In this document: positions 44,012 to 55,720 of the stretch, piece by piece
How the letters are laid out: every line of letters starts with the position of its first letter
Numbering within the stretch: the first letter of the stretch is position 1
Assembly: GCA_033032175.1 (NCBI GenBank)
Contig: CM065321.1
Location: 3,680,501 to 3,744,500, forward strand
Reading direction: 5' to 3'
DNA: 64,000 nucleotides
Source: Saturnia japonica
Taxonomy: Eukaryota > Arthropoda > Insecta > Lepidoptera > Saturniidae
Position numbers and translations under genes: made by a program
The notes under the pieces: generated by a model
Databases searched by the model: none
What the model was told of the DNA's origin: nothing
Seen by the model: only the letters and a program-made list of their open reading frames with translations

Positions 44012-44262
44012 TGCCTCATTAGTCTAGTGGTAAGAAGCGCGACTGCTATGCTCGAGGTCCTGGGTTGATTTCCAGATCAAGCAAACTGTTATTGGGTTTT
44101 TGCATTAAATTCTCAGTAGTAGCTCGGAGTTTGTCTTAATGCCCGATTAATGGCAATAGGCTCGCCCCCTATTACATGGGACCTAAAGTATACCCGGCGA
44201 AACTGTGGATGTACATTAGTACTCCGCTGCCTAACCTTACGGGTAATACAGGAGTGATGGTA
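44012..44262 (+). repeat. tRNA-derived SINE, family B, second long copy
   Basis: TGCCTCATTAGTCTAGTGGT (A box) and a damaged B box (GGGTTGATTTCC). The body matches 22082-22345 to ATTACATGGGACC, and the 3' part GGTAATACAGGAGTGATGGT matches 32650-32700. Confidence 0.85.
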
Positions 44263-46919
44263 TGTTATGCTAAGTACAAAAAAATTTAATGAATTCACGT
44301 TATCATTGATGTCTAACTTTATGTCGTTGGAACGCGGGGTAAATTGTCCATTTTCTTCCTAACTATACACTTAAAAAAAAAAAACTGAAAATGCCGATCA
44401 AAATTAAGTAGAGTCTCCTCAGAAAATTTTCGTGTAGCTACAACAGTTAAGTTATCTACCCTTACTGCCCCATCTCAAAAATCCACACTGTATAGTGGAT
44501 TCGTTCTTTATTAAGTTTTTAGTTATTAGTATGTCATACTATGTGAATCTGTGACTTAAAGTTGTGTGAGCAAAATGTGTGCCAAATTCCACCCTCGTTT
44601 TACATGAGTGTAGGAAATGAGTGGCGTCAGAGCCTCTCGATGAAACGTGAGTAGGATCTAAATGTGAGGGCGGATTGAAAGGGTTTGGTAATTGAAAAAT
44701 CGTTTTCTATGTCGAACGAAACGCTCAGTATTCAGATAAGGTAGATTTTAGTGTTAAAACGGATACCGTCTTCGTTTCAATTGTGTTATATGTGGAAATA
44801 GAGATGTAGGGTTTTCGAAAATAGGTTGGATGATATTTGGTCGGACAAGGATCAAATCAGAGCAAGTACAAATCATGATTAATATAAACACTTAAAACAA
44901 AAAGTTTTAGAGACATTAGAAAAACAAAATACCTTGACGCAAAAGACATATTAGCTCTATTGTATGCGATGTGTTATACTTATTTTTGAAATAAGTTTGT
45001 TGACAGTAGGTACTTCGAATTCTTGTCTCAGCTTTAATACCAAAAGTATAAGTGTAAAAAATGATTTTACATGACAAGCTGTTAATTTTGTTATAAGTAA
45101 TAATATACACAATTTATAATCGATATCATTGGTGCTCAAAATCTCACTGAGAAATATTGTAAGAAGTACCTAAATCGAACAAAGAATGGTAAGTCTTCAA
45201 AAATCCTGAAAGAATAAAAATGGACAATGACCTAATAAAGCCCAAGTCAAGGAAGACAAGACCCCTAGTTGGACCGTTTAAACTAAAATAAATAAATGTA
45301 AACAAGTATTATTCCCAACACTATTTTCAATAGTTGATTATAGTTATGATTGAATATATTCTATAGAAAACATCATAGATAAAGAAAAAATATATATAGT
45401 TTAAGTACAGAAATAATAATAATACTTTATATTTAAAAATAAATCAAGCAATGATATGGTGTAGATACTTTAGTGCAAAGGGCATAAAGCGTACGATTTA
45501 TTTCGAACAACGCTCACGGTTGAAGGATACCCAAATCGTGAACAAACTTTTCAACTTTCAATGGCCATTAATCACATAGATTCACGAAAGTACAATCTAC
45601 GAGTCACTATAAACGTTAACAGCTACATTTTATAAGTTTCGCATTTTGGACAATTTTATCCACTATGTAAATGGAATTTGGTATTTTAACGAGATAGTTC
45701 AATAGAGACTTATCTCTATTGTTTTCTATACTATTTCCATTTCTTTATTTTCTCGATGACAGTTCTAATTTGATATTTGTAGTGTTGTGACCAAATAAGT
45801 AATGATATCGATCTCAATGAATATTGATATGAAATATGTAGTGACGATTCATCATTTTTTGATTAAAATAAATAAATAAAGATTACCTGTCGTTATAATT
45901 ATTTCGTTTCATTGTCCAGTACCTACCTATACCTACTTATTTTACAACAGCTTGGAAAATTTGAAGAATTTGGCATTATCAATAAAGAATTAATACGTGT
46001 AACATCTTGCAATGAAATATAATATTTGTTAATAAATTTGTACAAAAGTATCCGGCAGTAGTTTAGTTTCTTACATTTTGTAAAAAAATATCGGGTCTGT
46101 TATGATGTTACGTTTATCGATATAGCTCCATCCCTATCAGTTTCTCCGACTTTGGTATAACTTTGTACGTGTGTAAACGTCAATATTTTTATAAAATAAT
46201 GCATACATAATGTAAAAAAGACGCTCGTTCAAGTTTTCACAGGAGCTGTCATCGAGAGAATAAAGAAATGGAAATGGTAAAGTTAATATAGCTATGTATA
46301 CATATTGTTAGCCTAGAAATATCATAAAGGAAAGGTTTTGGTGCAAGCGTTATTGATCTGTAGTGACCTAAAATCTCAATAAAATTTTATTGTAACGTAA
46401 TAATTATGTTTCAATAGATTTGGAATGGAATAAAATTTTGTCAACGGCCAATGTTTTTCTATTCGGTAATGAACAAAAAAAAAACCTTGGAAAAACCAGT
46501 ATGTAACTAGATAGTTAATAATTCAGAAGTGTATCACTTGAATTGCGTGTAAATACACAAGCTTTTAGATAAGTTGTGATGACTGTAATTCGGTTGAGTC
46601 CAGTAACATAATCTACAAGACACAAATTATTTATGTTTATAATTCAAAACTCCGTTCATAAATTCATAAATTAATTTATAACCTTAGTTTAATCTCTAAT
46701 AATAAAAACGAAACCAAAACATTCATAGTAAAACGTTAAACTGCTTATACTTTGGTAATTATATTTACGGAAAAGGTCGAACAGGAGGTGAGGCAGTGTC
46801 TGCCCGTGGCTGTCACGAACCTTCAAGTGTGTTTTCATTGTCTAACGTTATGTATTTTTAATCCAAGCGCCGAACGAAGGGGTATTAAATTTTACAATAT
46901 CACTGAACTTTTGAAGTGA
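44263..46919. other. Long AT-rich stretch, nothing supported
   Basis: 2.6 kb without a convincing reading frame, RNA gene or in-window repeat match. Short open frames near 44916-45139 are low-complexity. Confidence 0.55.
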
Positions 46920-47160
46920 TAATGCATATCGTAGAACCATATCATAGTAATAGGGAATTTTAGGCCCGTCTGGGGTTAGCTACCACACTCAAGTTGAAAA
47001 TCTGTCGCCAAGCATCTAAAGGTGTGTTCTTGCAGATGAACTTGAGAGCAAGCCCTCCTACTAGGCTTGCCATGTTACCAACTTGAGCTACATTGTCCCT
47101 TAACATAAGGTACGATTATGACCAGAAGCTAAACCTAGAAAGAATTAAAAAAATAAAAAT
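46920..47160 (+). repeat. tRNA-derived SINE, family A, 5'-truncated
   Basis: ACTCAAGTTGAAAATCTGTC, GCCAAGCATCTAAAGGTGTG, CCTACTAGGCTTGCCATGTT, GCTAAACCTAG and an A-rich tail. Confidence 0.8.
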
Positions 47161-47164
47161 CACG

Positions 47165-47254
47165 ATTAAACCATGATACGGTGGTAGATTGTTTTCCATT
47201 GTTTGCCTAGTTAGGCTAAGGTTGAAAATGTGTCGCCAAACATCTGTATCCATC
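47165..47254 (+). repeat. SINE family A, internal fragment
   Basis: ACGGTGGTAG, TTGCCTAGTTAGGCTAAG, GTTGAAAATGTGTCGCCAAA, directly behind the previous copy. Confidence 0.55.
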
Positions 47255-47269
47255 TTAAAATCGAAAATA

Positions 47270-47520
47270 CTTTATTTCAGTTTGTCTTAAGAAAGCACAT
47301 AAAACACCACCACTGTTTCGGAAAAGTCATCGAGACAAGCTGGCAAGAAACTCGATAGGCTTATGTTTTTTTTAAGTGTGTATTTCATCACTATCATTCA
47401 CTTAATGATCAAGTCGGAAGAACCTTTAGACACAGTAAAACCCGACTGACATGGTCCTTGAACTTGTTCTCCGGTAAATCAGTAATACGCTTAGGAATCT
47501 GACCCAATAATATCACGTGA
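47270..47520 (-). pseudogene. LINE fragment, family L, minus
   Basis: CAGTAAAACCCGACTGACAT, GGTCCTTGAACTTGTTCTCC and GGTAAATCAGTAATACGCTT match 53030-53100 of the copy at 52895-53115, whose minus strand reads as reverse-transcriptase C-terminus. Frameshifted. Confidence 0.6.
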
Positions 47521-47639
47521 GTGTAAAACATGGATTTACTATTTTGTGCTTATTTCTAGAACTAAAACTATATCGGTTATTTACAAATTTTAACTTAGAC
47601 AAGTTTTTGCACATATTACTAAATATCTAATCTATAATA

Positions 47640-47780
47640 TTATTAAGTTAGCAATTCTTGTTTAAACAGTTTATATAATATGTAATTGGTTTCTAGGAAA
47701 CAGCTACAACGATTTGGATGAAATTTTGTATTTAGATAATGTTTTATGTTCCAAGTTTGCCTAGATAGGTATTATTATTT
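47640..47780 (+). repeat. Interspersed repeat J, copy 2
   Basis: AGCAATTCTTG, GTTTCTAGGAAACAGCTACA, ACGATTTGGATGAAATTTTG. Confidence 0.6.
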
Positions 47781-47894
47781 TTTTGTTACCTTGTTAATCC
47801 GGTACACATAAAGGGATTTTGGACAAATTGTGACATGTGACGAAAAGTGGATCCTTTGCAATAATAGCAAGCGAACAACGCAATGGCTAATTTT

Positions 47895-48482
47895 TAGTGT
47901 TCCGTACCTCAAAGGGAAAAAGGAACCCTTATACGATCACTTCGTTATTCGTTTGTCTGTCTGTCAAGATAACTTTTCTAAGGACCGCGTAAAAGTATCA
48001 GGTTGAAATTAATGTTAAATACTCAGGTCTATAATCCCTTGGAGCTATGAGAAAATCAAACTTAAGTCAACGCAATCAAAAAATACGGCCGTTTATGCTG
48101 CATATTTTAACATTCGCAAACGGAATAAAAACCTACAGGGTACTTACAGTTGACCTAAAACCATCAAATTTGGCAAGAAGCAATGTCTTATATCACAAGT
48201 AACAGAAAAATCGGAAACCTATAAATTTGTAGTTACATGACAAAAAAAAATGATTATAAGCTTATTTGCAGTTAGTAAACTGACCGCAGCATGCATGGTG
48301 ATGTATGGGAACAATAGATTTCCAACGGCAAAGGTAACTTTTCCTTTCAATATATTTTCTTTTCATTACAATTATTCGGTGCTTTCTTCAGTAATGTTAC
48401 CGAATTATTTTAGTAAATGTAGCTATATATTTACGGAACCATCGTTACGTGAGTCTGACTTGCACTTGGCCGGTTATTTTTT
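47895..48482 (+). repeat. Interspersed repeat O, plus copy
   Basis: GTTCCGTACCTCAAAGGGAA at the start, GTTTGTCTGTCTGTCAAGA, AATTTGGCAAGAAGCAATGT, TTTCCAACGGCAAAG, then GAGTCTGACTTGCACTTGGC at the end. It matches 53378-53868 inverted. The 100-codon frame at 48250-48552 lies inside the repeat and is probably not a gene. Confidence 0.78.
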
Positions 48483-48579
48483 ATTACAAAACAGCAATTT
48501 CATACTTCAACACCTAATACATGGACGTACTTTTTATAAGTCCATGCCCTAATATTGTAAAAATCTAGATTTTTTTATT

Positions 48580-48680
48580 TTGTTTGTTTGTTTAAACGCG
48601 CGAATCTCTAGAACTGACAGTCAGATAAGAAAAATTATTTTATTCAATTTTATAACATATTTATTGTAGTAGGCTCTATA
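48580..48680 (+). repeat. LINE-tail-like repeat K, copy 3
   Basis: TTTGTTTGTTTGTTTAAACG then CGAATCTCTAGAACTGACAG. Confidence 0.5.
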
Positions 48681-49109
48681 ACTTTACACTTCGACTGTAT
48701 ACAATATGTATTAAAAACCCCGTCGAATACGAAAAGGTATATAAATACCCCAATGACATTACCAAAAAAAAAAAAATTTACTTAATATGAAAATAAAAAT
48801 GTTATTGCGATTTAAAATTAACATAAATTTAGTTTTAGCTTTCCTAAAATTTAGCAAACTTTTAAAACATGATAACACCGTCGCCAGCTCCGGCGCGGCG
48901 TAGTACTTTGATCGTATGGTTAGCGATACCCTGCGCCGTGCCGCCTGTATTGCCATGTAAGTTTCCTCATTAAACTATTTTTTTTTTACATTTTATTAGG
49001 GGTAATTTTTTTACTTATAATCTGAGATAGATAACATAAACTGACTATAATCTCGAATCCTAATAACACCTCCACGGATCCGACGGGGGTTTTAATACAC
49101 ACTGTATTG
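48681..49109. other. No gene seen; small GC-rich patch
   Basis: 48880-48960 is GC-rich and open on the minus strand (QAARRRVSLTIRSKYYAAPE) but short and without a recognised motif. Confidence 0.4.
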
Positions 49110-49430
49110 TGCGACAATAACGATGGACATCGAGCAATCTAGCAAGCTGTAGAAAAGTATAGGAAATAAGAAAAACGGTACGCTACACGGATGTGTCGAA
49201 GAATTGGTGGAATAAATTTTACATATACACATATTTCTTCCTTCCTCCCAGGAGGCAGGAATCATCAGGCAGGCATCTACGGATATGTTCTTTTGCGACT
49301 TAATTGCACCGTTGAGCACGTTGCCACAGTTTCGTGTCTGAGTGCTTTAAGCGCTCGCCCCCAAGATTGGTGAAGCTTTAAAAGCCGTTTGAAGCTCAGG
49401 GCCTTTATGGCTAACGTATAGTCAGAAAAA
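49110..49430 (+). mobile_element. Old tail copy of the Jockey-type LINE, plus
   Basis: CTTCCTTCCTCCCAGGAGGC (hairpin core), TTTCGTGTCTGAGTGCTTTA, GCGCTCGCCCCCAAG, GGTGAAGCTTTAAAAGCCGT, ATGGCTAACGTATAGTCAG and an A-run align with the LINE 3' UTR. The first part (49120-49190) is shared with 55725-55790 and not with the full-length element. Confidence 0.78.
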
Positions 49431-49839
49431 AGGACTAAATTTAACACGATTGAAACAGCTAGTAATATACGAATACGTACATTTAAATTCGTCTATTTTT
49501 TGCAATTTGTATAATGGATACAAACATGTTTAGCGTGACTCGTTGAACAATAAAAACCCGTATCCAAAGGCAGATTCACTGACAATTATATTAAGGAATG
49601 TTTTTTTTTCTTTGTTAAAGTTGTTCATTATATTTATTAAATTTATTACAACCTAAGTATAGACGAGAGAGAAGTGCCTTTCACTTATACTTAATCTTAA
49701 AAAAATTGATGTGAATCGAGGGTTATGAGTTTTAATTATTGGCGTATATATAAAACAAAATGATTTCTAAAATTCTCCTTCGATTAGCTAAATTACATTA
49801 GATCAAAGTTTGGTTATGGATAATTCAATTAATTAGTTT

Positions 49840-50040
49840 AGCATTGTGACCACAATCTCACCTAATCTTGAGTGACGATGTGGCCCAAGATGGTGTAGCA
49901 TTATTAAAAGCACTACCACCATGCTATGGATTCATCACGATGTTTTCCTTCATCGAAAGCTCAGGCTCATTGCAGGGATTCGAATTAATGTCGATCGACG
50001 CGGAGTCCGTACAAGCTGCCAACGTATCCATCATTGCTTC
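49840..50040 (-). repeat. tRNA-derived SINE, family A, minus copy with internal deletion
   Basis: GCAGGGATTCGAATTAATGT is the antisense B box; ACGATGTTTTCCTTCATCGA and ACCACCATGCTATGGATTCA follow, and the 3' CTCACCTAATCTTGAGTGAC region. The middle (GTCGCCAAGC to GGCAGCTGC) is missing. Confidence 0.82.
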
Positions 50041-51059
50041 ATAAAATGTTCCTTTTTATTTATTTCTCTAAGGACACAAATCAATCCGTTTCATTTAATA
50101 TACTCAAGGTAGTTTGGAGTCGACACCATGGGTCCTGGGATTGCGGTCATAATCTAGGAAAATTTCTTCTGGCGACCATTAACTGTAAATATGTTAAAGA
50201 AGGAAGAGTATTCTTAATGTATTTATGTGTTTTAATCCCTATTGATGTATATAAATTGTCAGCGTTTACATCAAAACCAACAGCGTGTCCGTCGGAATTT
50301 CAATACGACATCTCTAAAAAAAAAAAAATCAATTTTAAAACCCATCAAGGAGTAAATTTTCAAAAATCCTGTCTTAGCTTAAACCGTGCGTTGTATTATA
50401 TGAATATAAATACACGGTTTAAGAGAAAGTCGCTATCCGCGTCTGTCTGTTCGTCCGTTTACTTCTTCTAAACCACGCAACGGATATTTATACGGTTTTC
50501 ACTGTCATTTAGAGATTTTTTTACGAAAGGTTTGTATAAATAATACATTCCAATTAAGTTTTTTATTGTAGAGAAAATCTAATATTTTATAATTTGATCG
50601 TCAATAAATATATTTTCATCGAGTACATGCATTCCACTGGCTAAACTTTATGAGTTGATTTACTTTTAATTAAGTTAAATTAATTTATTGTTAAAATAAC
50701 AGATTAAGTAACTAAAGGTAAAGGTAAAAAATTAAGAAAAGTATCTAAATGGTCACCTTTGACATATCTATGATGCATAACTCATTACAGTACAAATGAG
50801 GAATTGGCCGGTTCGGAGTTCGGTCGGATCTATGTTTAACTTTTGCTAATTGTTTGTTCTGGACTCGGGTATTGACCAGCCAACTAAAGCCTCGCACACA
50901 TATACAAAAGCCTGCAATTATAAACGAAGTTCTATATCTAAAGTTCAAGATTAACTGGTTATCCTAAACAAGCCCAAGAGCCAATGTAACATGGAAAACT
51001 TTTAATTTGATTAATATTTCATTTGTTTATTGGAAGCTTGGTTCATGTGTAATGTATGT
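50041..51059. other. No gene seen
   Basis: AT-rich. The 145-codon frame at 50034-50471 is low-complexity and begins inside a SINE, so I do not call it a gene. Confidence 0.5.
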
Positions 51060-51064
51060 TTTTA

Positions 51065-51400
51065 TACCTAACTAGCGGTGTCCCGCGGTTTCTTCCGTGT
51101 TAAATATATCAGATCAAATCAACATCGCGCGCCCGTGTTCAACTTACCTGTGGAAGCCATTTTTGTTCACACTTCCCGTACTTGACTAAGCTTGCTAGAC
51201 TGCATGACTTTAATGGTTACTGTTTCATCCCTTGGAGTCGTAGCGTGAAAATATATATAGGTCTTCATTCGATAATAAATAGGCTATGAAATTCAAAAAT
51301 ATTTTTTCAAATCTGATTGGTAGTTTCATAGATTACCCTCCGCATATACAAAAACTCGCAAATAAACACTCTTTCTTTATAATAGCATATATTATAATAT
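51065..51400 (+). repeat. LINE-tail-like repeat M, long copy
   Basis: AACTAGCGGTGTCCCGCGGT, TTCTTCCGTGTT at the start; AATCTGATTGGTAGTTTCAT and ATAATATTATATTATATACT near the end. Confidence 0.65.
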
Positions 51401-51404
51401 TATA

Positions 51405-51945
51405 TTATATACTAGCTGTGCCCGCGGCTTCGCTCACGTGGACTATAGAATGCCCGCGCGAATCTTGCTCTCCTACTCCACAATAATTATTTTAAGAAAA
51501 AATAATTATTGTGGGTGTTCCTTAGAAGATATACGTATACTCTCCCTGGCTTTTTTAATAGTTTTTTTAAAGTCTACAATTATGTAGTACATTAATTTGC
51601 TATATCTCTTACGGTTTACTCAGCGTAAGCCATGTAAGCGCCCGAATTGATTCACCATGACCAGTTTTTCTTGTATTTGTGCGGAACCCTAATTCTTTTT
51701 TTGTAATAAGAGTGGCTCAAGTTACTCCTTATAAGGAGCTATCAGCTATTAGCCTTAGCATCAGCTATCTATCATTGAAAGTCCCGTCAAAATCGGTCCA
51801 ACCGTTTAAGAGAATACCCGTAACAAACAGACAGACAGACAAAATTTTTTTTTATTTGTTATATATATCGTATATACTTTTATATGTATTTATTTTAAAA
51901 TTACATACAGACACTTCAATTTTATTAATTGTATAGATTATTATA
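51405..51945 (+). repeat. Interspersed repeat G, plus copy
   Basis: ACTAGCTGTGCCCGCGGCTT, CGCTCACGTGGACTATAGAA, GCGCCCGAATTGATTCACCA, AAAGTCCCGTCAAAATCGGT, AACAGACAGACAGACAAAAT. It includes AAATAATTATTGTG as part of a local inverted repeat near 51481-51512. Confidence 0.78.
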
Positions 51946-52029
51946 AGTATAGATTTCAATTGAATTTAATAAAAAAGTAAACAATATATATAGCCTATAG
52001 TCTACCGTAGTGTTTTTACATATCCTACT

Positions 52030-52210
52030 AACATTTATTAATATGAATGTGAGTTTGTTTGTTTCACAGCCATACAATAACGGTTGAACGGATTTGCATA
52101 AAATTCGGCACGAAGATAATATACAACTTGGGTTAATATGTTGAATACTTTTGATCCCGGTAAAGAAACAATTCTGAATTTCATACAGACGAAGTCGCGG
52201 CCAGAAGCAA
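52030..52210 (+). repeat. Unnamed LINE-tail-like repeat
   Basis: GTTTGTTTGTTTCACAGCCA, AACGGTTGAACGGATTTGCA, TTCGGCACGAAG, GACGAAGTCGCGG: the layout of non-LTR tail fragments, with no second copy in the window. Confidence 0.45.
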
Positions 52211-52894
52211 GTAAATAATAAATATGTAGACACAATTTCATACAATGAGATTAAATTACAAACGAAACAACTTCTTCTTAAAGTGCGTTATCAAAAAAAA
52301 TGAGAGTGAATTTTCACACTTTGTAACATAAAGTATACCACGAAGTCGCTTGCAAAAGTTTTATTATGCTGAAGATAGTCACAGTCAATGTTATTCGCCA
52401 TTGAATGTTCTGGTAAACATTTCAGATACTTTAAACTAAGAATAGCAGTTGATAATGTTCACTTTGATATAAATAATAGTCGAAATGAGATAGCCACAAC
52501 GACCGGTATTATTGCGATTCCCGTAACCAACACCATGTCATTCCCCCCCCCCCCCCCATTCAGGTCTACCAACGCTTCATTCTAAGTTGCGTGATTGCCT
52601 TTTAAGAACTCTTTGTAACGAACAATAGTTTAATGAGTATTTTCGAGTCGATAGCTGAGTTATTTTTAGGTATTGTCTATAAATATTTTATTACATTGCT
52701 ACGGCACGGCGTTCGGGCTTATGCTAATATTGTCCCGTCGGATACAGTCAGATGTGGCTTCAGTTTTGTGACTTAACTGTAGCGTGTAAGTTGGGCTAAA
52801 TAACAAGTTTAGATTTGAGACACCCAAGCATGATCGGCTTTACATTGGCGATATTGGGGTAGTTGAAAAAAAAAAAAAAAACTTTGATTAATTT
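52211..52894. other. No gene seen; repeat R copy and a C15 run
   Basis: Repeat R (see 13365) recurs at 52318-52390. An uninterrupted run of 15 C lies at 52543-52557. The rest is AT-rich. Confidence 0.55.
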
Positions 52895-53115
52895 AGGCCC
52901 TAAGAAGGCACTTGAACGTCAAAACACTACTGCCGGTTCGAAAATATCCCAGACATCGAGAAAGAACCAATAAGAAACTCGATCGGGTTTAATTTTATAT
53001 AGCTTTTATCCACCCTATAATAACCTTTTGACAGTAAAACCCGCTTGACATGGTCGTTGAACTTGTTGTCTGGCAAATCAGTAATGTGCCTCGGGAACCT
53101 TATAGAACATAACAC
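52895..53115 (-). pseudogene. LINE reverse transcriptase C-terminal fragment, family L
   Basis: The minus-strand frame 52927-53115 reads IRFPRHITDLPDNKFNDHVK, then RVLLSKGYYRVDKSYI, which fits the last residues of an insect LINE protein, where a conserved K..L.SKGYY block stands near the C-terminus. The upstream domains are missing. Two other fragments are at 22490-22640 and 47270-47520. Confidence 0.65.
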
Positions 53116-53377
53116 TATTACCTAAAAAAATTTCTGTAATAAAATCAAGTTATCAAGGATATGATGAAAAGCTCGTTATAGTGTTCCACCTATGCGCGTC
53201 GGGTTTCCGGATCAGCCGTTGCATATCAAGTTTCTATTTTTAGCTAGACAGGCAACAGTGATTACTGTTGAGGGATTGTTATCTCTCGGTGGTCGCCACT
53301 GTTTTTGAATTGCACTGTGATTGTACTTACCACGGTACGGTTATATAGCTATGCCGTGCTACTATAAAAAAATAACC

Positions 53378-53868
53378 AAGTGGCGAGTAGAACTCGCGCT
53401 CTGAGGGTTCCTTAATTGTACAGCTACATTCAACCAAAATAATAATGCAAAATTACTGAAGAAAGCACCAAATAAATTATAAAAAAAAATAAAATGGATT
53501 TAAAGTCAAACTTTACTTTGCCGTTGGAAAACTGTTGTCTCCATGCATCGATATATGTGGAGGTCACTTTACCAACTGCAAATAAGTTTATAATCGCAAA
53601 TATTTTTTTTGTGATGTACTTACAAATTTACAGTTTTTGGATTTTTTCCTTTACTTGTATTATAAGACATTGCTTCTTGCCAAATTTCATGATTCTAGAT
53701 CAACGAAAGGGACCCTATAGGTTTTTGCGATTGCAGACTTGGGTATTTGATATTAATTTCAATTTGATACCTCCACGCGTTCCTGAGAAAAAGAGTTTTG
53801 ACAGATAAACAACAAAGTGATCCCATGAGGCTTCTTTTTTTCCTTTTGAGGCACGGAACCCTAAAAAA
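53378..53868 (-). repeat. Interspersed repeat O, minus copy
   Basis: The plus strand shows AACCAAGTGGCGAGTAGAAC at one end and CTTTTGAGGCACGGAACCCT at the other. In between are TTTGCCGTTGGAAAACTGTT and ATTGCTTCTTGCCAAATTTC, in the reverse order of 47895-48482. The open frames here lie within the repeat. Confidence 0.78.
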
Positions 53869-55334
53869 CAATGTATTACATATGTTTGATATAAATACCA
53901 CCAGCTATATGCATGCTATCAGCATGGGACTTTACTTTCGACTGGACTGTGACAGTCTTTTATTTAAAAAAAGAATTCTGCCTTATTGAGTTCATACATT
54001 ATTTTATGATAATCTATAATCACTTACTTATATTTACCTAATGACTTCTGTAGATCTGCCACATTTTTGTAGTGCTTCAAGGATGTTTCTTCAGGCGAGA
54101 ATTGACTTTTTTGAGGTTTCTATGCGATCACCCGAAAGTGGTGTGCCTCGAGCCTCCACAGAATGTATGCCAGCTCCAACAGCATCCTGAGTACGATGTG
54201 TGTTAGGTGGGATATTCCAATGCTAAGTCACTGGATCAGACTTCATACGTCTACAAATACGTACAAAAAACTAAGTTGAGGTTCTACAGTTCTACAGTTA
54301 GCAGCAGATGATTATTATTAGCTAGTATTCATTCTAAAGTTTTTTTTGGTATACTATTAACTGTATATATTGTTTGTGGTCTAATATAAATGTTTAATTA
54401 TTTACATGACCCACAAAATACAAGATATATTTCCCTTGAGTTGACCAGCATGCAGAGCATTTTCACCGCTTATATGAAAATAAAGAAAATTTAGACATAC
54501 TACCTGCGTAGTCTCTAAAAGACCGAACAAATTAACTGACCTTTGTAATGACTATGTAAAAGAAATGCTAGTAATATAGTATACACACTTTTATACATAA
54601 AGCTGACCTCAATACACGGATCGATATGGAATTGGAAGGTAGCCGATGCATTCTTAGTTGTTCAAATATTCATAAAACACCCACAGCGTAAAAGGCTTCG
54701 TTTACATCAATTCTATAGAGTTTATCTACCTACCTGATATAATATTTATCGTGTTATGAATTATTTAATTTTCGGTGTTTACTGTCCATTTGTGTGCGTG
54801 TTTAATGTTTCATTTTCACTAGATGGAATCCGAGGTTGAAAATTTAGTAGAAACAATTACAGTATATCATTTCTATTAATGGAAACAATAAGGATGATAA
54901 TATATTTGTGTTTTAGTGTAAAAAGCAATGTTTAAAAATGCCTAATAATCGTTTTCTGAAGTCCTTTCAAATTTCATTGTGGGTTTGTTTACACTTTTCG
55001 TTCCTTTCGATGAAATGGACTATATGCCGAATAAATATTTCCTATCTTTCATTTATAATAATTGTACCAATAATATCATAAATTATAGTACTTGAAATAT
55101 CTTTCGCCTTCGCTACGTTTCAATTAAACTAATTATAGATCATGAACTCGAAAAGATTTTCCACAAATTCGCATTTTATTATTATGAACAGAAGCTTTTA
55201 TTATATTTTTAATTAATAGTTTATTCTAATCCTCTTAGGCGTATTATGTGTTTTGTTCTTTATGTTTTCAAATTACTTGAACTTTCTATCGAAATAATAT
55301 TTCTGATAATCTCGCTATTTAATAAGTCATTATT
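53869..55334. other. No gene seen
   Basis: AT-rich. 54075-54240 is somewhat less AT-rich (CATGCGATC-like and GCCTCGAGCCTCCACAGAAT sequence), but no frame or repeat match is supported. Confidence 0.5.
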
Positions 55335-55525
55335 TTTAACCGTCTTCAACAAAAGACTCAGGTAACTCAATTCGAATGTATTTTTTAATGGATGTTCAGC
55401 CATAACTTGTTTGTTTATGAACCTATTTGGATTATTCTTTTTTTTTTTTTGTTGGATAGAGAATACCTCAAGGGTGGTCCTATTTTAATTTCATTGGTAT
55501 TGGACTTTCAACTTCGAATAATTTA
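55335..55525 (-). repeat. Interspersed repeat Q, minus copy
   Basis: TCAGCCATAACTTGTTTGTT, GTTGGATAGAGAATACCTCA, AGGGTGGTCC and GGTATTGGACTTTCAACTTC. Confidence 0.72.
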
Positions 55526-55547
55526 AATTGTTAAAAAATATTTTGTA

Positions 55548-55720
55548 CTATCTATACTAATCGGAGTTTAAGACTTTTTTTAATTAGTTTGATAGAGTCA
55601 ATCTCTTGAACTACCAATTAGATAAGAAACACATTTTTTTTTGCATTATAGCCTATTTATTGAGGATTGTTATAGGCTATTATAATTTCACGCTACGGCT
55701 CTAGTAAACGGAGCAGAATC
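55548..55720 (+). repeat. LINE-tail-like repeat K, copy 4
   Basis: GTTTGATAGAGTCAATCTCT, TGAACTACCAATTAGATAAG, TAGCCTATTTATTGAGGATT, ATTTCACGCTACGGCTC. Confidence 0.55.

Noticed and set aside
44012..44083. tRNA-like sequence
   Set aside because: The B box is damaged and the sequence continues into the SINE B body, so it is a SINE head and not a tRNA gene.
48250..48552. 100-codon plus-strand frame
   Set aside because: It lies in repeat O, whose other copy (53378-53868, inverted) does not keep the frame.
50034..50471. 145-codon plus-strand frame
   Set aside because: It begins inside a minus-strand SINE, is Lys/Phe-rich and has no recognisable domain; probably chance.
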